A DNA stretch of 64,000 nucleotides from positions 50,757 through 114,756 of the forward strand of contig NZ_JAFIEU010000007.1 in the NCBI RefSeq assembly GCF_020832325.1. Reading direction: 5' to 3'. The position numbers and the translations under genes were made by a program. The notes under the pieces are model-generated. The model searched no databases. It had not been told where the DNA came from and worked only from the letters and a program-made list of their open reading frames with translations. This stretch comes from Lunatimonas sp. (GTDB lineage: Bacteria > Bacteroidota > Bacteroidia > Cytophagales > Cyclobacteriaceae). Positions 1 to 9,500 of this stretch are shown piece by piece; the first letter of the stretch is position 1; every line of letters begins with the position of its first letter.

Positions 1-1
1 T

Positions 2-49
2 TTGGTTGTACCTGTTTATGTTTCTTCTTCTGAATCATTAATTATTTAA
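2..49 (+). CDS. C-terminal tail of an upstream gene (partial)
   Basis: The window opens inside a reading frame that ends at TAA 47-49. The visible tail reads LVVPVYVSSSESLII, and the stop lies 13 bp before the cytochrome oxidase III start, so it is probably co-transcribed with it. In related genomes the gene here would be another oxidase-cluster gene (subunit I, a second subunit III, or haem O synthase). The tail is too short to choose between them, and the frame is assigned only because it is open and ends just before the next gene. Confidence 0.4.
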   Translation: MVVPVYVSSSESLII

Positions 50-62
50 TAAACGTTATATT

Positions 63-833
63 ATGTCATCGACTGCTATAGAAATCAACTCAAAACGAGG
101 TGTATGGGGAGGTGGAAACGAACCATTGAAGGCGAGTTATGGAAAACTCATGATGTGGTTTTTCCTACTTTCAGATATATTTACTTTTGGTGCTTTTCTG
201 ATTACGTATGGTGCGATCCGAATGAGCTATCCCGCATACGAGGGTGCTGCTTCAGATTTTGTCAGTTCAAACGAGTACTGGCCAATTCCTGAAATGATCT
301 TTGATGCGATTCCCTTCGTTCACGGAGGTCATTTTCCGTTGGTTTTTGTTGGTTTGATGACTTTTATTTTGATTTTGAGTTCCGTCACCATGGTGTTGGC
401 TGTAGAAGCTGGTCACCGAAATGACCGAAACGACGTGACAAAATGGTTGTTGTGGACCTTGTTGGGTGGTATTACCTTCCTTAGCTGTCAGGCTTGGGAG
501 TGGAGTCACTTTATCCACGGTACCGACGGTGGTACCTTAATCACCTACGTAAATTCACTTGGACGAGTCGTTTCTGAGACTGTCTATGGGGCTAATTTGG
601 TAGTCAATGAATACGGTCCTGCACCTTTTGCACAGTTGTTTTTCTTTATTACTGGTTTCCACGGGTTCCACGTAACAGTGGGTGTTTTCCTATTGTTCTT
701 GGCATTTTATCAGTCTGCGGTAGGTATATACGAGCAAAGAGGGCACTATGAGATGGTAGAGAAAATCGGATTGTACTGGCACTTTGTAGATCTGGTATGG
801 GTATTTGTATTTACCTTTTTCTATTTGATTTAA
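63..833 (+). CDS. coxC: Cytochrome c oxidase subunit III
   Basis: Membrane subunit III of an aa3/caa3-type haem-copper oxidase, 256 residues. About five hydrophobic helices are visible (roughly residues 28-50, 88-112, 126-146, 185-212, 235-256), as in the short bacterial form of the family. Family-typical features are the conserved Trp/Glu/His stretch around QAWEWSHFI (about 144-152) and the helix with GFHGFHVTVGV near 195-206. It is followed after 19 bp by subunit IV and then SCO and DUF420 genes, the usual terminal-oxidase assembly order in Bacteroidota. Subunit III does not carry the redox centres; it stabilises subunit I and lines a proton or oxygen path. Identification is firm at family level. 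Confidence 0.93.
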   Translation: MSSTAIEINSKRGVWGGGNEPLKASYGKLMMWFFLLSDIFTFGAFLITYGAIRMSYPAYEGAASDFVSSNEYWPIPEMIFDAIPFVHGGHFPLVFVGLMTFILILSSVTMVLAVEAGHRNDRNDVTKWLLWTLLGGITFLSCQAWEWSHFIHGTDGGTLITYVNSLGRVVSETVYGANLVVNEYGPAPFAQLFFFITGFHGFHVTVGVFLLFLAFYQSAVGIYEQRGHYEMVEKIGLYWHFVDLVWVFVFTFFYLI

Positions 834-852
834 CGATTAACGAATTTATACT

Positions 853-1182
853 ATGGCTTCACAAGAGAATAAAAGAACCCTGGAGGTAATTCCCAAAGAT
901 AAGGCAAAGATTAAGAAGATCTGGATGACGGCGTTGTTGCTATTTGTCATCACCGCGGTGGAATTCTTGTTTGCGTTCACTATGCCTAGGGGCATTCTTC
1001 TTTACATCATCTTTATCGTCCTGACGATCGTTAAGGCTTATTACATCATGATGGAATTCATGCACTTAGGAGAAGAAGCTAAACCGTTGTTTTATTCCAT
1101 TATCGTCCCTTTGATCTTCTTGGTATGGCTGGTGATTGCATTGATGAAAGAGGGTGCTGATATCCTGAATATGCGTTGGTAA
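853..1182 (+). CDS. Cytochrome c oxidase subunit IV (prokaryotic type)
   Basis: A 109-residue protein with a basic cytoplasmic N-terminus and three predicted helices (about 24-44, 47-67, 77-97), matching the small prokaryotic COX4 family that packs against subunits I and III. The segment around YYIMMEFMHLGEEAK between helices 2 and 3 is characteristic of the family. It follows subunit III by 19 bp and is the last gene before a clear terminator at 1212-1243, so the oxidase transcript probably ends here. The symbol is left blank because naming (ctaF, coxD, cyoD-like) varies. Confidence 0.88.
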   Translation: MASQENKRTLEVIPKDKAKIKKIWMTALLLFVITAVEFLFAFTMPRGILLYIIFIVLTIVKAYYIMMEFMHLGEEAKPLFYSIIVPLIFLVWLVIALMKEGADILNMRW

Positions 1183-1211
1183 TCAATTCCCAGAATTGAG
1201 AAAATAATTTG

Positions 1212-1243
1212 ACAGGTTGGGGGACTCTTCAACCTGTTTTTTT
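1212..1243 (+). terminator. Rho-independent terminator after oxidase subunit IV
   Basis: ACAGGTTG (1212-1219) pairs with CAACCTGT (1230-1237) around a 10-base loop and runs into seven T. A second perfect inverted repeat, TCAATTC-CCA-GAATTGA, lies at 1183-1199 just after the stop codon. The position suggests transcription attenuation between the structural subunits and the SCO/DUF420 genes. Confidence 0.75.
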
Positions 1244-1257
1244 GTTTATAGGTAGTT

Positions 1258-1926
1258 ATGAAAGGATTGAGGTTTCTGCAATTGATGGTATTGTTGTGTA
1301 TATTGATGATACCAATATTGATTATTTTGTTTTTGAAAGGGTTCTCCACCAACACGTATTCAATACCCATTCTGTATGAAAATGGGGTAGAAGATCCTTA
1401 CAATGATTGTCAGTATAGCAGTGCAGGACAACATTTTATTCCCGACTTTAGTTTTTTGGATCAGGATTCCCTTGTAAGGGGAAGGGATGGCATGGATGGG
1501 AAGATCACTGTCGTTGATTTCTTCTTTACCAGTTGTCCAAGCATCTGTCCTGTGATGTCCACAGAGATGGAAAGGGTGCAGGATGCATTTCGGGACGAGC
1601 CCATGGTTCAGATCTATTCCATTTCCATCGATCCTGACTACGATTCTCCGGAGGTTTTGTCCAAGTATGCGGAGCTTCATGGAGCAAAGGCGGGTAAATG
1701 GTTTTTTCTGACCGGTCCCCGTGAACAAACCTATGAGCTTGCCCGTTGTGGGTTTGTTTTACCAACTATTGACGGCGGCAAGAATCCGGATGACTTTATT
1801 CATTCAGACAAGTTTGTATTGATCGATGAAGTTGGTAGAATCAGAGGGTATTACAGTGGGACGAATAGGGAAGGAGTAGATGAATTGATATTGGAAACAA
1901 AGGTATTATTATATGGAAAGCAGTAG
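1258..1926 (+). CDS. SCO1/SenC family copper chaperone (thioredoxin fold)
   Basis: Membrane-anchored periplasmic protein of 222 residues for assembly of the CuA centre of cytochrome oxidase. An N-terminal helix (about 7-28) anchors it. The thioredoxin-like domain carries the copper-binding CxxxC pair C93 and C97 in TSCPSICPVM, and the conserved distal His is H182 in FIHSDKFVLID, so all three copper ligands of the family are present. The gene sits downstream of oxidase subunits III and IV, and its end overlaps the DUF420 gene by 14 bp, indicating translational coupling. A purely thiol-redox role, known for some SCO proteins, cannot be excluded from sequence. Confidence 0.92.
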   Translation: MKGLRFLQLMVLLCILMIPILIILFLKGFSTNTYSIPILYENGVEDPYNDCQYSSAGQHFIPDFSFLDQDSLVRGRDGMDGKITVVDFFFTSCPSICPVMSTEMERVQDAFRDEPMVQIYSISIDPDYDSPEVLSKYAELHGAKAGKWFFLTGPREQTYELARCGFVLPTIDGGKNPDDFIHSDKFVLIDEVGRIRGYYSGTNREGVDELILETKVLLYGKQ

Positions 1927-2470
1927 AGTGTCTTTTGCATCTGCCAACGAGTCGGCGATGCTTCGTTGGATTACCGTTATTTCAGTGGCTGTGCCGATTG
2001 TGGTTGCCGTGTTGTTATTCATGCCTTCCAGGGTGGAAATTGGCGCTGACTGGGTTTACTTTCTTCCTCATTTAAATGCTGTTATTAATACAGCCGCTAC
2101 AGTAGCTTTGGTGGCAGGGGTCATGTTCATCAAACAGGGTAAGATTCACCTACACAAGGCAGCGATGACAGTTGCATTTGTGCTTGGAGCAATATTTCTG
2201 GTGTCCTATGTGGTTTATCATGGCGCTGCGGAGAGCACGTCGTTTGGAGGAGAAGGTTGGATTAGGCCGGTTTATTACTTTCTGCTGATCACACACATTG
2301 TTTTTGCAGCCGTAGCGTTGTTTCCAATTCTATTGGCCTACTACTATGGCTATGCAGACAAATTGGATAAGCACCGAAAAATCGTCAAATTTGCGTTTCC
2401 AATTTGGTTTTACGTGACGGTGACAGGCGTGGTCGTCTATTTGATGATCAGTCCGTATTACACCCACTAA
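1913..2470 (+). CDS. DUF420 family membrane protein of the oxidase cluster
   Basis: Five predicted transmembrane helices in 185 residues (about 18-38, 50-72, 80-102, 118-142, 158-181), with conserved His residues in HLHKAAM and YHGAAEST near helix ends. This matches the DUF420 family, which is found beside cytochrome c oxidase genes and is related to the CtaG/haem-insertion group of small membrane proteins. Its biochemical role is not established; an oxidase assembly or metal/haem function is inferred from position. The start ATG lies inside the end of the SCO gene (14-bp overlap). Confidence 0.85.
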   Translation: MESSRVSFASANESAMLRWITVISVAVPIVVAVLLFMPSRVEIGADWVYFLPHLNAVINTAATVALVAGVMFIKQGKIHLHKAAMTVAFVLGAIFLVSYVVYHGAAESTSFGGEGWIRPVYYFLLITHIVFAAVALFPILLAYYYGYADKLDKHRKIVKFAFPIWFYVTVTGVVVYLMISPYYTH

Positions 2471-2502
2471 ACCAAATGCTGATTTAAAACGTTATTATAA
2501 CT

Positions 2503-2751
2503 ATGAAATTCGCAATACGGTCCTTTTCCTTGATACTGGTATTTATGGCAGCATATTTGCCGGATGTGCTGGCACAATGTGCGATGTGTAGGGCTACAAT
2601 CGAAAACAATGTAAGCAATGGAGATACCACTGTAGGGGCTGGGTTGAATATGGGGATTCTGTATCTCTTTGCAGCGCCCTACCTCTTGGCGATGGTTATC
2701 GGGTATTTTTGGTATAAAAATGCCAAAATGAAGAAAAAAATATCGTATTAA
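2503..2751 (+). CDS. Small exported CxxC membrane protein of the oxidase cluster
   Basis: An 82-residue protein: an N-terminal signal or helix (about 5-23, ending near DVLAQ), then CAMCRATIENN with a CxxC pair at the start of the mature region, a second helix (about 50-69) and a very basic tail (YKNAKMKKK). I recognise no named family. The CxxC directly after the probable cleavage site and the location 32 bp after DUF420 suggest a small thiol or metal-binding accessory of oxidase assembly, which is inference. It is followed by a terminator at 2775-2805, so it closes the cluster. Confidence 0.75.
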   Translation: MKFAIRSFSLILVFMAAYLPDVLAQCAMCRATIENNVSNGDTTVGAGLNMGILYLFAAPYLLAMVIGYFWYKNAKMKKKISY

Positions 2752-2774
2752 ATGATTGATTGAACGATAAAATA

Positions 2775-2805
2775 AAAGCAAAGCCCACATAGAGCTTTGC
2801 TTTTT
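2775..2805 (+). terminator. Rho-independent terminator closing the oxidase cluster
   Basis: AAAGCAAAGC (2775-2784) pairs with GCTTTGCTTT (2794-2803) across a nine-base loop, and a T run follows. It lies between the small CxxC gene and the sensor kinase start at 2817. Confidence 0.8.
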
Positions 2806-2816
2806 GATTTAGGGGT

Positions 2817-5800
2817 ATGCTGAAACGGCTAAGGATTGTAATCATTGTTTCGATTCTGCTTTTGGGGGCAGTACTGGCAATTAATTTTTTATGGAAAAGC
2901 AGTACCGGTGATGCCGAATATTCCCGAGCGCTTGAGGATAAAATGAGTGAAGTAATCCGTGGGTTTGATGAGGATTATATTCAGCTTTTGATGAAAAACC
3001 GTCCTTATAAGCAGGTTAGTTTCCTTACCCTCAATACGGACACAGAGCATGCCTTTTACCTCTTTTCGCCGAATGGAACATTGGTGTATTGGTCTGATAT
3101 TACCATGATACCTGCCTTTGAAGACTTTGTTACCAACCGGAAATACCAACTAATTGAAAATAAGAAAGGGGTATATTTTTCAAAGCTACGGAAGATAACT
3201 AGAAACTCAGTCGAATACTGGGTTCTCCAAGTTTACCCGCTGATTGATCATGTCGAGATTGAAAATGAATACCTTTCATCCGGGATCAATAGGCGGGTTT
3301 TCGGAAACGATCGATTCGCTCTTTCCCAAGAGACCTTAGAGGGATATTCAAGGATAAATCATGGCAAGGAATACTTGTTCTCGGTTTTTTTTCGAGTTGG
3401 TTACGAGCCATCTGGACAGCTGGGAAACTCGACCCTTTTGGTCTTTTTCTTTTCGCTGTTGGGGCTGGTGGTCTTGCTGGGGGGGAGTTTTATCCGTACA
3501 CTTTGGATGAGGGGCAGTCGTCTTACCGCCATCTTTTATACAGCGTTGATCTTGATGACCATTCGGGTTTTAATGATATTTTTTAGTTTTCCACGGGATT
3601 TTTTTGATACAGAGCTATTTAGTCCCAGTCAGTACGCATCTTCTTCACTTAATCCAAGCTTAGGTGATCTTTTCCTAAACATGGTCTGCGTAGCCACCGT
3701 TTTGATGATGCTTTTTACACATTGGGGTACCAAGCGGGTATTGGTTTCTTTTCGGCAGCTTCGTCAGAGACTATCCGAGTCATGGACTTTTGTGCTAGCG
3801 CTTCTTTTAAGTAAGCTATGTTTGGCACTTTTTTTTGGCCTTTATTTGAACATTGTCCAAAACGCTCAGTGGAACCTCAACATTCAGGCGCTCCCCAATT
3901 TTAACGTACTAAAGGGAATTGGGCTAGTGATTGTTTTTATGGGCGGTATGATTTATTTCTTATTTACCGTCATCTCCATTAACATGGTGCTGTATAAGGG
4001 GAAGGTGAAGAGGAAGCGTGCGCTAAATATTCTGCTGTATATTTCCCTCCCTGTGGCGGCTTACCTCTTTTTTGCAGATAGGGAGTTTCTAATTGCTTTC
4101 TTAGGGCATTTTATTTTGGTAGCGGTTGTCGTCGGCCTTCATTTGTATAAGAATATATTTCAAATAGGATTGGATGCTTTTCTTACCTTTTTCTTTGGAT
4201 GCCTGATTGGGGCGGTTATTATTGGCGCAGCTTCTTATCACCACACGCGCATGGAGTCCGTACAAGCCAAGCGCAATTTTGCCGATTACGTGATGTTGGA
4301 AGACGATATAATGGGCAATTATCTACTGGGGGAGGTTATGGAAAATATTCGAGGCGACCTTTTCATCAAAAACCGAATGGCAGATCCGCTGCTTTCCAAA
4401 GATCCGGTAGAGCAAAAAATCAAAAAGATTTACCTGACAAATTATCTGGACAATTTTGTGTCAGCGGTGCGTGTGTTTAATCGTTCGGGTGAAAGCTTGA
4501 CCCATAGGGAAACTAGTCTTTCGCTGGATGAATATAGAAGTCAATACATGAATAGTGATTTTTCTACGCCGATCAGAAACCTTTACTACGTAAAAGGGGC
4601 ACAGTCGGGAAGTCCCAATAAGTTTATTGCTTTTATCAGTATGTACCGGGACGCGAATTTTATCGGCACGATCATGCTTGAGCTTACGCAGCAGCGAATT
4701 ATGGCCAACAGCGTGTTTCCCAAGCTACTTGTGGACAGACAGTACGCTTCCAGTGTAAATGATCAGTGGTTGGATTATGCAGTTTTTGACGAGGAAATCC
4801 TTCAGTTTAGTTCCGGGGTGTTCAACTACCGCTTGGCGGAAACCGAAAACCTGCTTTTAGATCCCAAGTTATATACCACCGGGGTGGTTTTTCAGGGGTA
4901 CCATCATGTGGCTATCCAAGGAGAAGATAAGATTGTCATGGTTTCCTCGCCGGTATATTCGCCTCATTACGCCTATGCAGATGTGGCGATGTTTTTTGTC
5001 GTCTTTTTATTGTTGACCTTGGTAGCCGTGCTTGTCTATACTTTGTTTTTTGGCTTGGACCGGTTAAAATTCAACTACGCTACCAAGCTCCAGTTTTACC
5101 TCAATTTCGCCTTTTTTTTCCCGATGGTAGTGATCAGTGTAATTGCGGTAGGCTTTCTCAGCAGATCCTACATCGAAGACCTGCATCGCCAGTATTTTGA
5201 CAAGGCACTCATCATCCGGGATAATTTGGCCAAATTCATGGAGGTGCAGCCTGCAGGCATCATTGACCGGGATGGGTTGATTGATGAGATTTATACGTTG
5301 GCGGCAGCCACCAATATAGACGTCAATATTTATATGCCTACGGGACGCTTAATGGCCAGTAATCAGCCAAGAATATTCGAGAAGATGATTCTTTCTGATT
5401 ACATTAATCCAAGAGCCTACCATGAGATCATCGAATCCCAAAACAATCAAATTCTGCTTCAGGAGACTGTTGGTAATCTGAGTTATAAGACGGTTTACTT
5501 AGGCCTTCGGGATGCCGAGCGTCAGCAGATACAATGTGTGATAGCCATTCCATTTTTTGAATCGGAAGAGGAGCTCAACGAGCTGATTGCGGACGTGGTC
5601 AGCAATATTTTGATCATCTTCATGGTCATGTTTATTGTGTTTTTAACGATATCCTATTTCATTTCAAAGCACTTGACGTTTCCTTTTAAGCTGCTTACCC
5701 AAAAGCTAAAGATCACCAACCTGGAGAGCAATGAATACATGCATTGGCCGGCCAAGGATGAAATCGGACTTTTGGTAAATGAATATAACAACATGTTGTC

Positions 5801-6518
5801 CAAACTGGAGGCCAGTAAAAAGGTGTTGGCTTCCAATGAAAAAGAGTCAGCTTGGAGGGAGATGGCCAAACAGGTAGCCCATGAAATCAAAAACCCGCTC
5901 ACTCCGATGAAGCTTACATTGCAGCACCTTCTTAGGATACAAGCGGAAGGTCGCCTGGATGACCCTGACAAGCTAAAGAAGCCGATAAGCACACTCATTC
6001 ACCAAGTGGATGTGTTAAGTGATATAGCTACTTCTTTTTCTACTTTTGCCAAAATGCCGCTCCCGGAAAATGAGCAAATGGATTTTAGAAAGGTCGTTTG
6101 TGAAGCCATCGAGCTATATGCGAATCGGGAAGATGTGCGGTTTACCTTTGTGGATTTGGTACCCAAGGAGGTACCCCTGACCATTATGGGTGATCCCAAG
6201 CTGTTTGGTAGGGTTATTTCTAATCTGATCATAAACGGTATACAGGCAGTGGAGAAACCCCGACAGCCTGAAATCCAAGTTGCCCTAAGTCGTCAAGGCC
6301 AAGAAGTGATGGTGGAAATTAGGGACAATGGCAAGGGCGTCCCGGAAGAACTAAAAGATAAGATATTTCTTCCGAATTTCAGTACGAAATCCGAAGGATC
6401 CGGACTGGGTCTTGCAATTGCGAAACGGGGAGTGGAGACTGCTGGAGGACGTGTCTGGTTTAAAACCAAGGCAGGAGAAGGCACTTCTTTTTTCTTGGCA
6501 TTTCCACTTCTGACTTGA
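2817..6518 (+). CDS. Large NtrY-like sensor histidine kinase
   Basis: An orphan membrane histidine kinase of 1233 residues. The visible order is: TM helix 5-27; first extracytoplasmic segment (about 30-200); a block of roughly eight helices (about 205-470); second extracytoplasmic segment (about 475-720); TM helices near 724-746 and 760-785; third extracytoplasmic segment (about 786-912); TM near 918-944; HAMP-like linker; HisKA with phospho-acceptor H1022 in VAHEIKNPLTPMKL; and an ATPase domain with the N box (NLIINGIQAV) and G boxes (DNGKGVPEE, GSGLGLAIAKRG). The AHEIKNPLTP box is of the NtrY subclass. No response regulator gene is adjacent, so partner and signal are unknown. The many helices and several sensor segments make it much larger than ordinary NtrY. 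Confidence 0.9.
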   Translation: MLKRLRIVIIVSILLLGAVLAINFLWKSSTGDAEYSRALEDKMSEVIRGFDEDYIQLLMKNRPYKQVSFLTLNTDTEHAFYLFSPNGTLVYWSDITMIPAFEDFVTNRKYQLIENKKGVYFSKLRKITRNSVEYWVLQVYPLIDHVEIENEYLSSGINRRVFGNDRFALSQETLEGYSRINHGKEYLFSVFFRVGYEPSGQLGNSTLLVFFFSLLGLVVLLGGSFIRTLWMRGSRLTAIFYTALILMTIRVLMIFFSFPRDFFDTELFSPSQYASSSLNPSLGDLFLNMVCVATVLMMLFTHWGTKRVLVSFRQLRQRLSESWTFVLALLLSKLCLALFFGLYLNIVQNAQWNLNIQALPNFNVLKGIGLVIVFMGGMIYFLFTVISINMVLYKGKVKRKRALNILLYISLPVAAYLFFADREFLIAFLGHFILVAVVVGLHLYKNIFQIGLDAFLTFFFGCLIGAVIIGAASYHHTRMESVQAKRNFADYVMLEDDIMGNYLLGEVMENIRGDLFIKNRMADPLLSKDPVEQKIKKIYLTNYLDNFVSAVRVFNRSGESLTHRETSLSLDEYRSQYMNSDFSTPIRNLYYVKGAQSGSPNKFIAFISMYRDANFIGTIMLELTQQRIMANSVFPKLLVDRQYASSVNDQWLDYAVFDEEILQFSSGVFNYRLAETENLLLDPKLYTTGVVFQGYHHVAIQGEDKIVMVSSPVYSPHYAYADVAMFFVVFLLLTLVAVLVYTLFFGLDRLKFNYATKLQFYLNFAFFFPMVVISVIAVGFLSRSYIEDLHRQYFDKALIIRDNLAKFMEVQPAGIIDRDGLIDEIYTLAAATNIDVNIYMPTGRLMASNQPRIFEKMILSDYINPRAYHEIIESQNNQILLQETVGNLSYKTVYLGLRDAERQQIQCVIAIPFFESEEELNELIADVVSNILIIFMVMFIVFLTISYFISKHLTFPFKLLTQKLKITNLESNEYMHWPAKDEIGLLVNEYNNMLSKLEASKKVLASNEKESAWREMAKQVAHEIKNPLTPMKLTLQHLLRIQAEGRLDDPDKLKKPISTLIHQVDVLSDIATSFSTFAKMPLPENEQMDFRKVVCEAIELYANREDVRFTFVDLVPKEVPLTIMGDPKLFGRVISNLIINGIQAVEKPRQPEIQVALSRQGQEVMVEIRDNGKGVPEELKDKIFLPNFSTKSEGSGLGLAIAKRGVETAGGRVWFKTKAGEGTSFFLAFPLLT

Positions 6519-6573
6519 AATCAGGATAATCCACCTTATTTTATTACTTTAGCCCTCAGTAAGTCAGTCTATC

Positions 6574-9500
6574 ATGAGGTGGGTTCGGTGTTTTTTTTTT
6601 CTTTGTGTCGTACAGGGGGCGAGTGGAATAGCTGCCATTGCACAGGAAGCTACCTGTAGATGGGTGTATTCCGTGAATTCCGCGGAGCCCTTTTCCATCG
6701 ATTCGCTGTCGGTATACGATAAGTCTATTTTGATCAGCGATGCCGATGGGAACAACTATGATTTCACCTACGATCTCAATTCCGGCTTTTTACGGGTTGA
6801 TTTGGAGGAAGGAATAATCAAAGATTCGCTACATATCTGCTATCGAGCATTTCCCTATGCGCTGAATTACACTTTTCGCAACCGTAGTTTGGCAGAAGAT
6901 TACGACTCCATGGCCTATTTCAGGGATAACCGCGTAAAAGCATCCACTGAGTTCGATTTTAGAGAAGAAGTGTTTTCCTCGGATAAGCTAAATCAATCCG
7001 GTAACCTCACCCGGGGGATATCCTTTGGTAACGCACAAAATGTGTTTGTAAACAGTTCGCTCAATCTTCAGATGGATGGGGAATTAGCCGAAAATTTGCA
7101 GATCAGAGCCTCCATCACTGACCAAAATGTGCCCTTTCAGCCAGAGGGAAATACCCAGCAAATTCAGGATTTTGACAATGTGCTTATCGAGCTTTACAAC
7201 GATAACTTCAACCTATCCGGAGGGGATGTGGTATTGCAGCAGCGCAAATCCCAGTTTCTTAGATACTATAAAAACGTGCAGGGGTTACAGTTTACCACCG
7301 ACTATCAGGTCAATGACAAATGGAAGGCATCCTCCCAAGCCAGTCTGGCCATCGCCAAAGGAAAATTTGCTTCGGTACAGTTAGAGATCCGGGAGGGAGT
7401 GATGGGCCCTTACCGTATCCGAGGCCCAGGCAATGAACGATTCGTCATTGTGATGGCCAACTCGGAAAAGGTGTTTTTAGACGGAAAGCAGCTTCAGCGG
7501 GGGTTTAACCAGGATTACATTATCGACTACAACCAGGGAGAGATCACTTTCACGCCCAGTGTGGTCATCACGCAGTACAGCCGGGTGCGGGTAGATTTTG
7601 AGTATGCGGAGCGGAATTTCTCCCGTTCAATACTCACCGCCAACCACATTCAGCAGTCGGACAAGACTACCTTCTACTTGAACTACTACCGGGAAAAGGA
7701 TGATCGCAACCGTCCTCTTTTCTTTGACCTATCGGATGCGGATAAGCGGTTGCTGGCCTCTGTAGGAGACGATTTGGGACTGGCAGCTACTCCCCGTATA
7801 GATAGCATAGCGTTTGATCCGAACAGGATTTTGTACCGAAAGGTGGAGGAGTATAGTGAAGAAGGTGAATTGAGGGTTTATTACGAGTATTCCACCGACC
7901 CGGAGCAGGCGTTTTTTGCCGTTAGTTTTTTGGAGACGACTCCAGGTCAAGGGGATTACCGGAGACGGCAGCAATTGGCCAATGGGGTGGTCTACGAGTA
8001 TGTGCCACCTCAGAATGGTGTCTCGCAGGGTAACTTTACCATCAGGTCCCCATTGCCGGTACCGAACAAGCGGCAAATGATGACTACGGGCGTCGAGGTT
8101 AAATTGGGGAAGTATGAACGGGCCTACGCGGAAGTTGCATTTTCCGATACGGATGATAATTTGTTTTCCGAACTGGACAACGAAGACAACCGTGGCTTTG
8201 GGGTGAAGTCTGGGTTGATCACCGAAAAGCGGCCCGTCGGATGGCTGAAAGGCTATCTGCTCGATTCCAAATTAGATCTGGAATACAACAGTACGAATTT
8301 TGCGTTTATAGACCGATTACGGTACATAGAGTTTGACCGGGATTGGGGCCTGACTCCAGAGGCATTGGAAGCGGCCCAACAGGAACGGATCGCAGTGCTG
8401 GAAGCGAAGCTGGAGAAAAGCCGCGACGAGTTGATTTCATACTCCCTGTCCGTTCGTCAACGGGGAGATATTCTCTCGGGAATTCAGCAGGCTGCACGTG
8501 TTCACCAACGCTTGGGTTCTCGAATGGCCTTAAAAAGTGACGGGTTTGCGCTGGATAGTAGGGTGGGGCTTTTGCAGAATGAGTGGTACCGTTACGAAGG
8601 TGAGCTGAGCTACCGGTCAGCCATTTTGGTACCGGGGTACAAGCTTCACCTAGACCGTAACCGTGTGCTACATGCTGAGCGCGATTCTGTTGTTAGTACG
8701 GCTATGAACTTTCTGGAACATCAGGTTTTTGTCCGAACCAACGATACCCTGGATTATGCCTTCTTTGCCCAGGCTTCTTGGAGAGAAGACCAGTTTCCAT
8801 TAGGCGGGGAGATGGTGCCGGAAACCCGGGCATTTACCAATCAGTACGGGTTTCAACGGCGGATGGGGAGTCACGACCTCAAATCTACCTTTACTTACCG
8901 TAGGTTGGAGCATTTGATGCGCATGCTTCCGGAAGAATCCACGGTGATGGGTAAGCTCGATTACTTGGGCAGCCTGTTTGATAGCAATCTTCGCAATGAA
9001 ATTAGCTACGCTTTGGGGAATGGACGGGAGCTTCGAAGAGAGTTTGTTTTTTTGCCGGTGCCTACCGGAGATGGAACGCATACCTGGCGCGACGACAATG
9101 CGGACGGAGTTCAGCAATTGAATGAGTTTTATCTTGCAATCAATCCGGAAGAAAAGAACTTCATCAAGGTATTTGTTCCTACCGATGATTATATCCAAGC
9201 GTATACTACATTGTTTAATTATCGGCTAAACGCCAAATTTCCGGATAGCTGGAGAACGGAAAAAGGCTGGAAGTCCTTTCTTCAAAAGTTCTCGAATACT
9301 ACCAACTGGGCGGTAGAAAAGAAGATTACGTCCTCGGATTTAGGGAGTAGGATTACGCCCTTTTTGGGCAATATCCCTCCGGCTGATCTAGTATCCGCGA
9401 GGGGGAATCTTCGATCTTCCTTCTTTTTTAATCGCTCCTCAGCCAAGTTTGGTGCAGATTATTCCATATTCAACAGCCAGCACAAGCAACTGCTCTCCGG

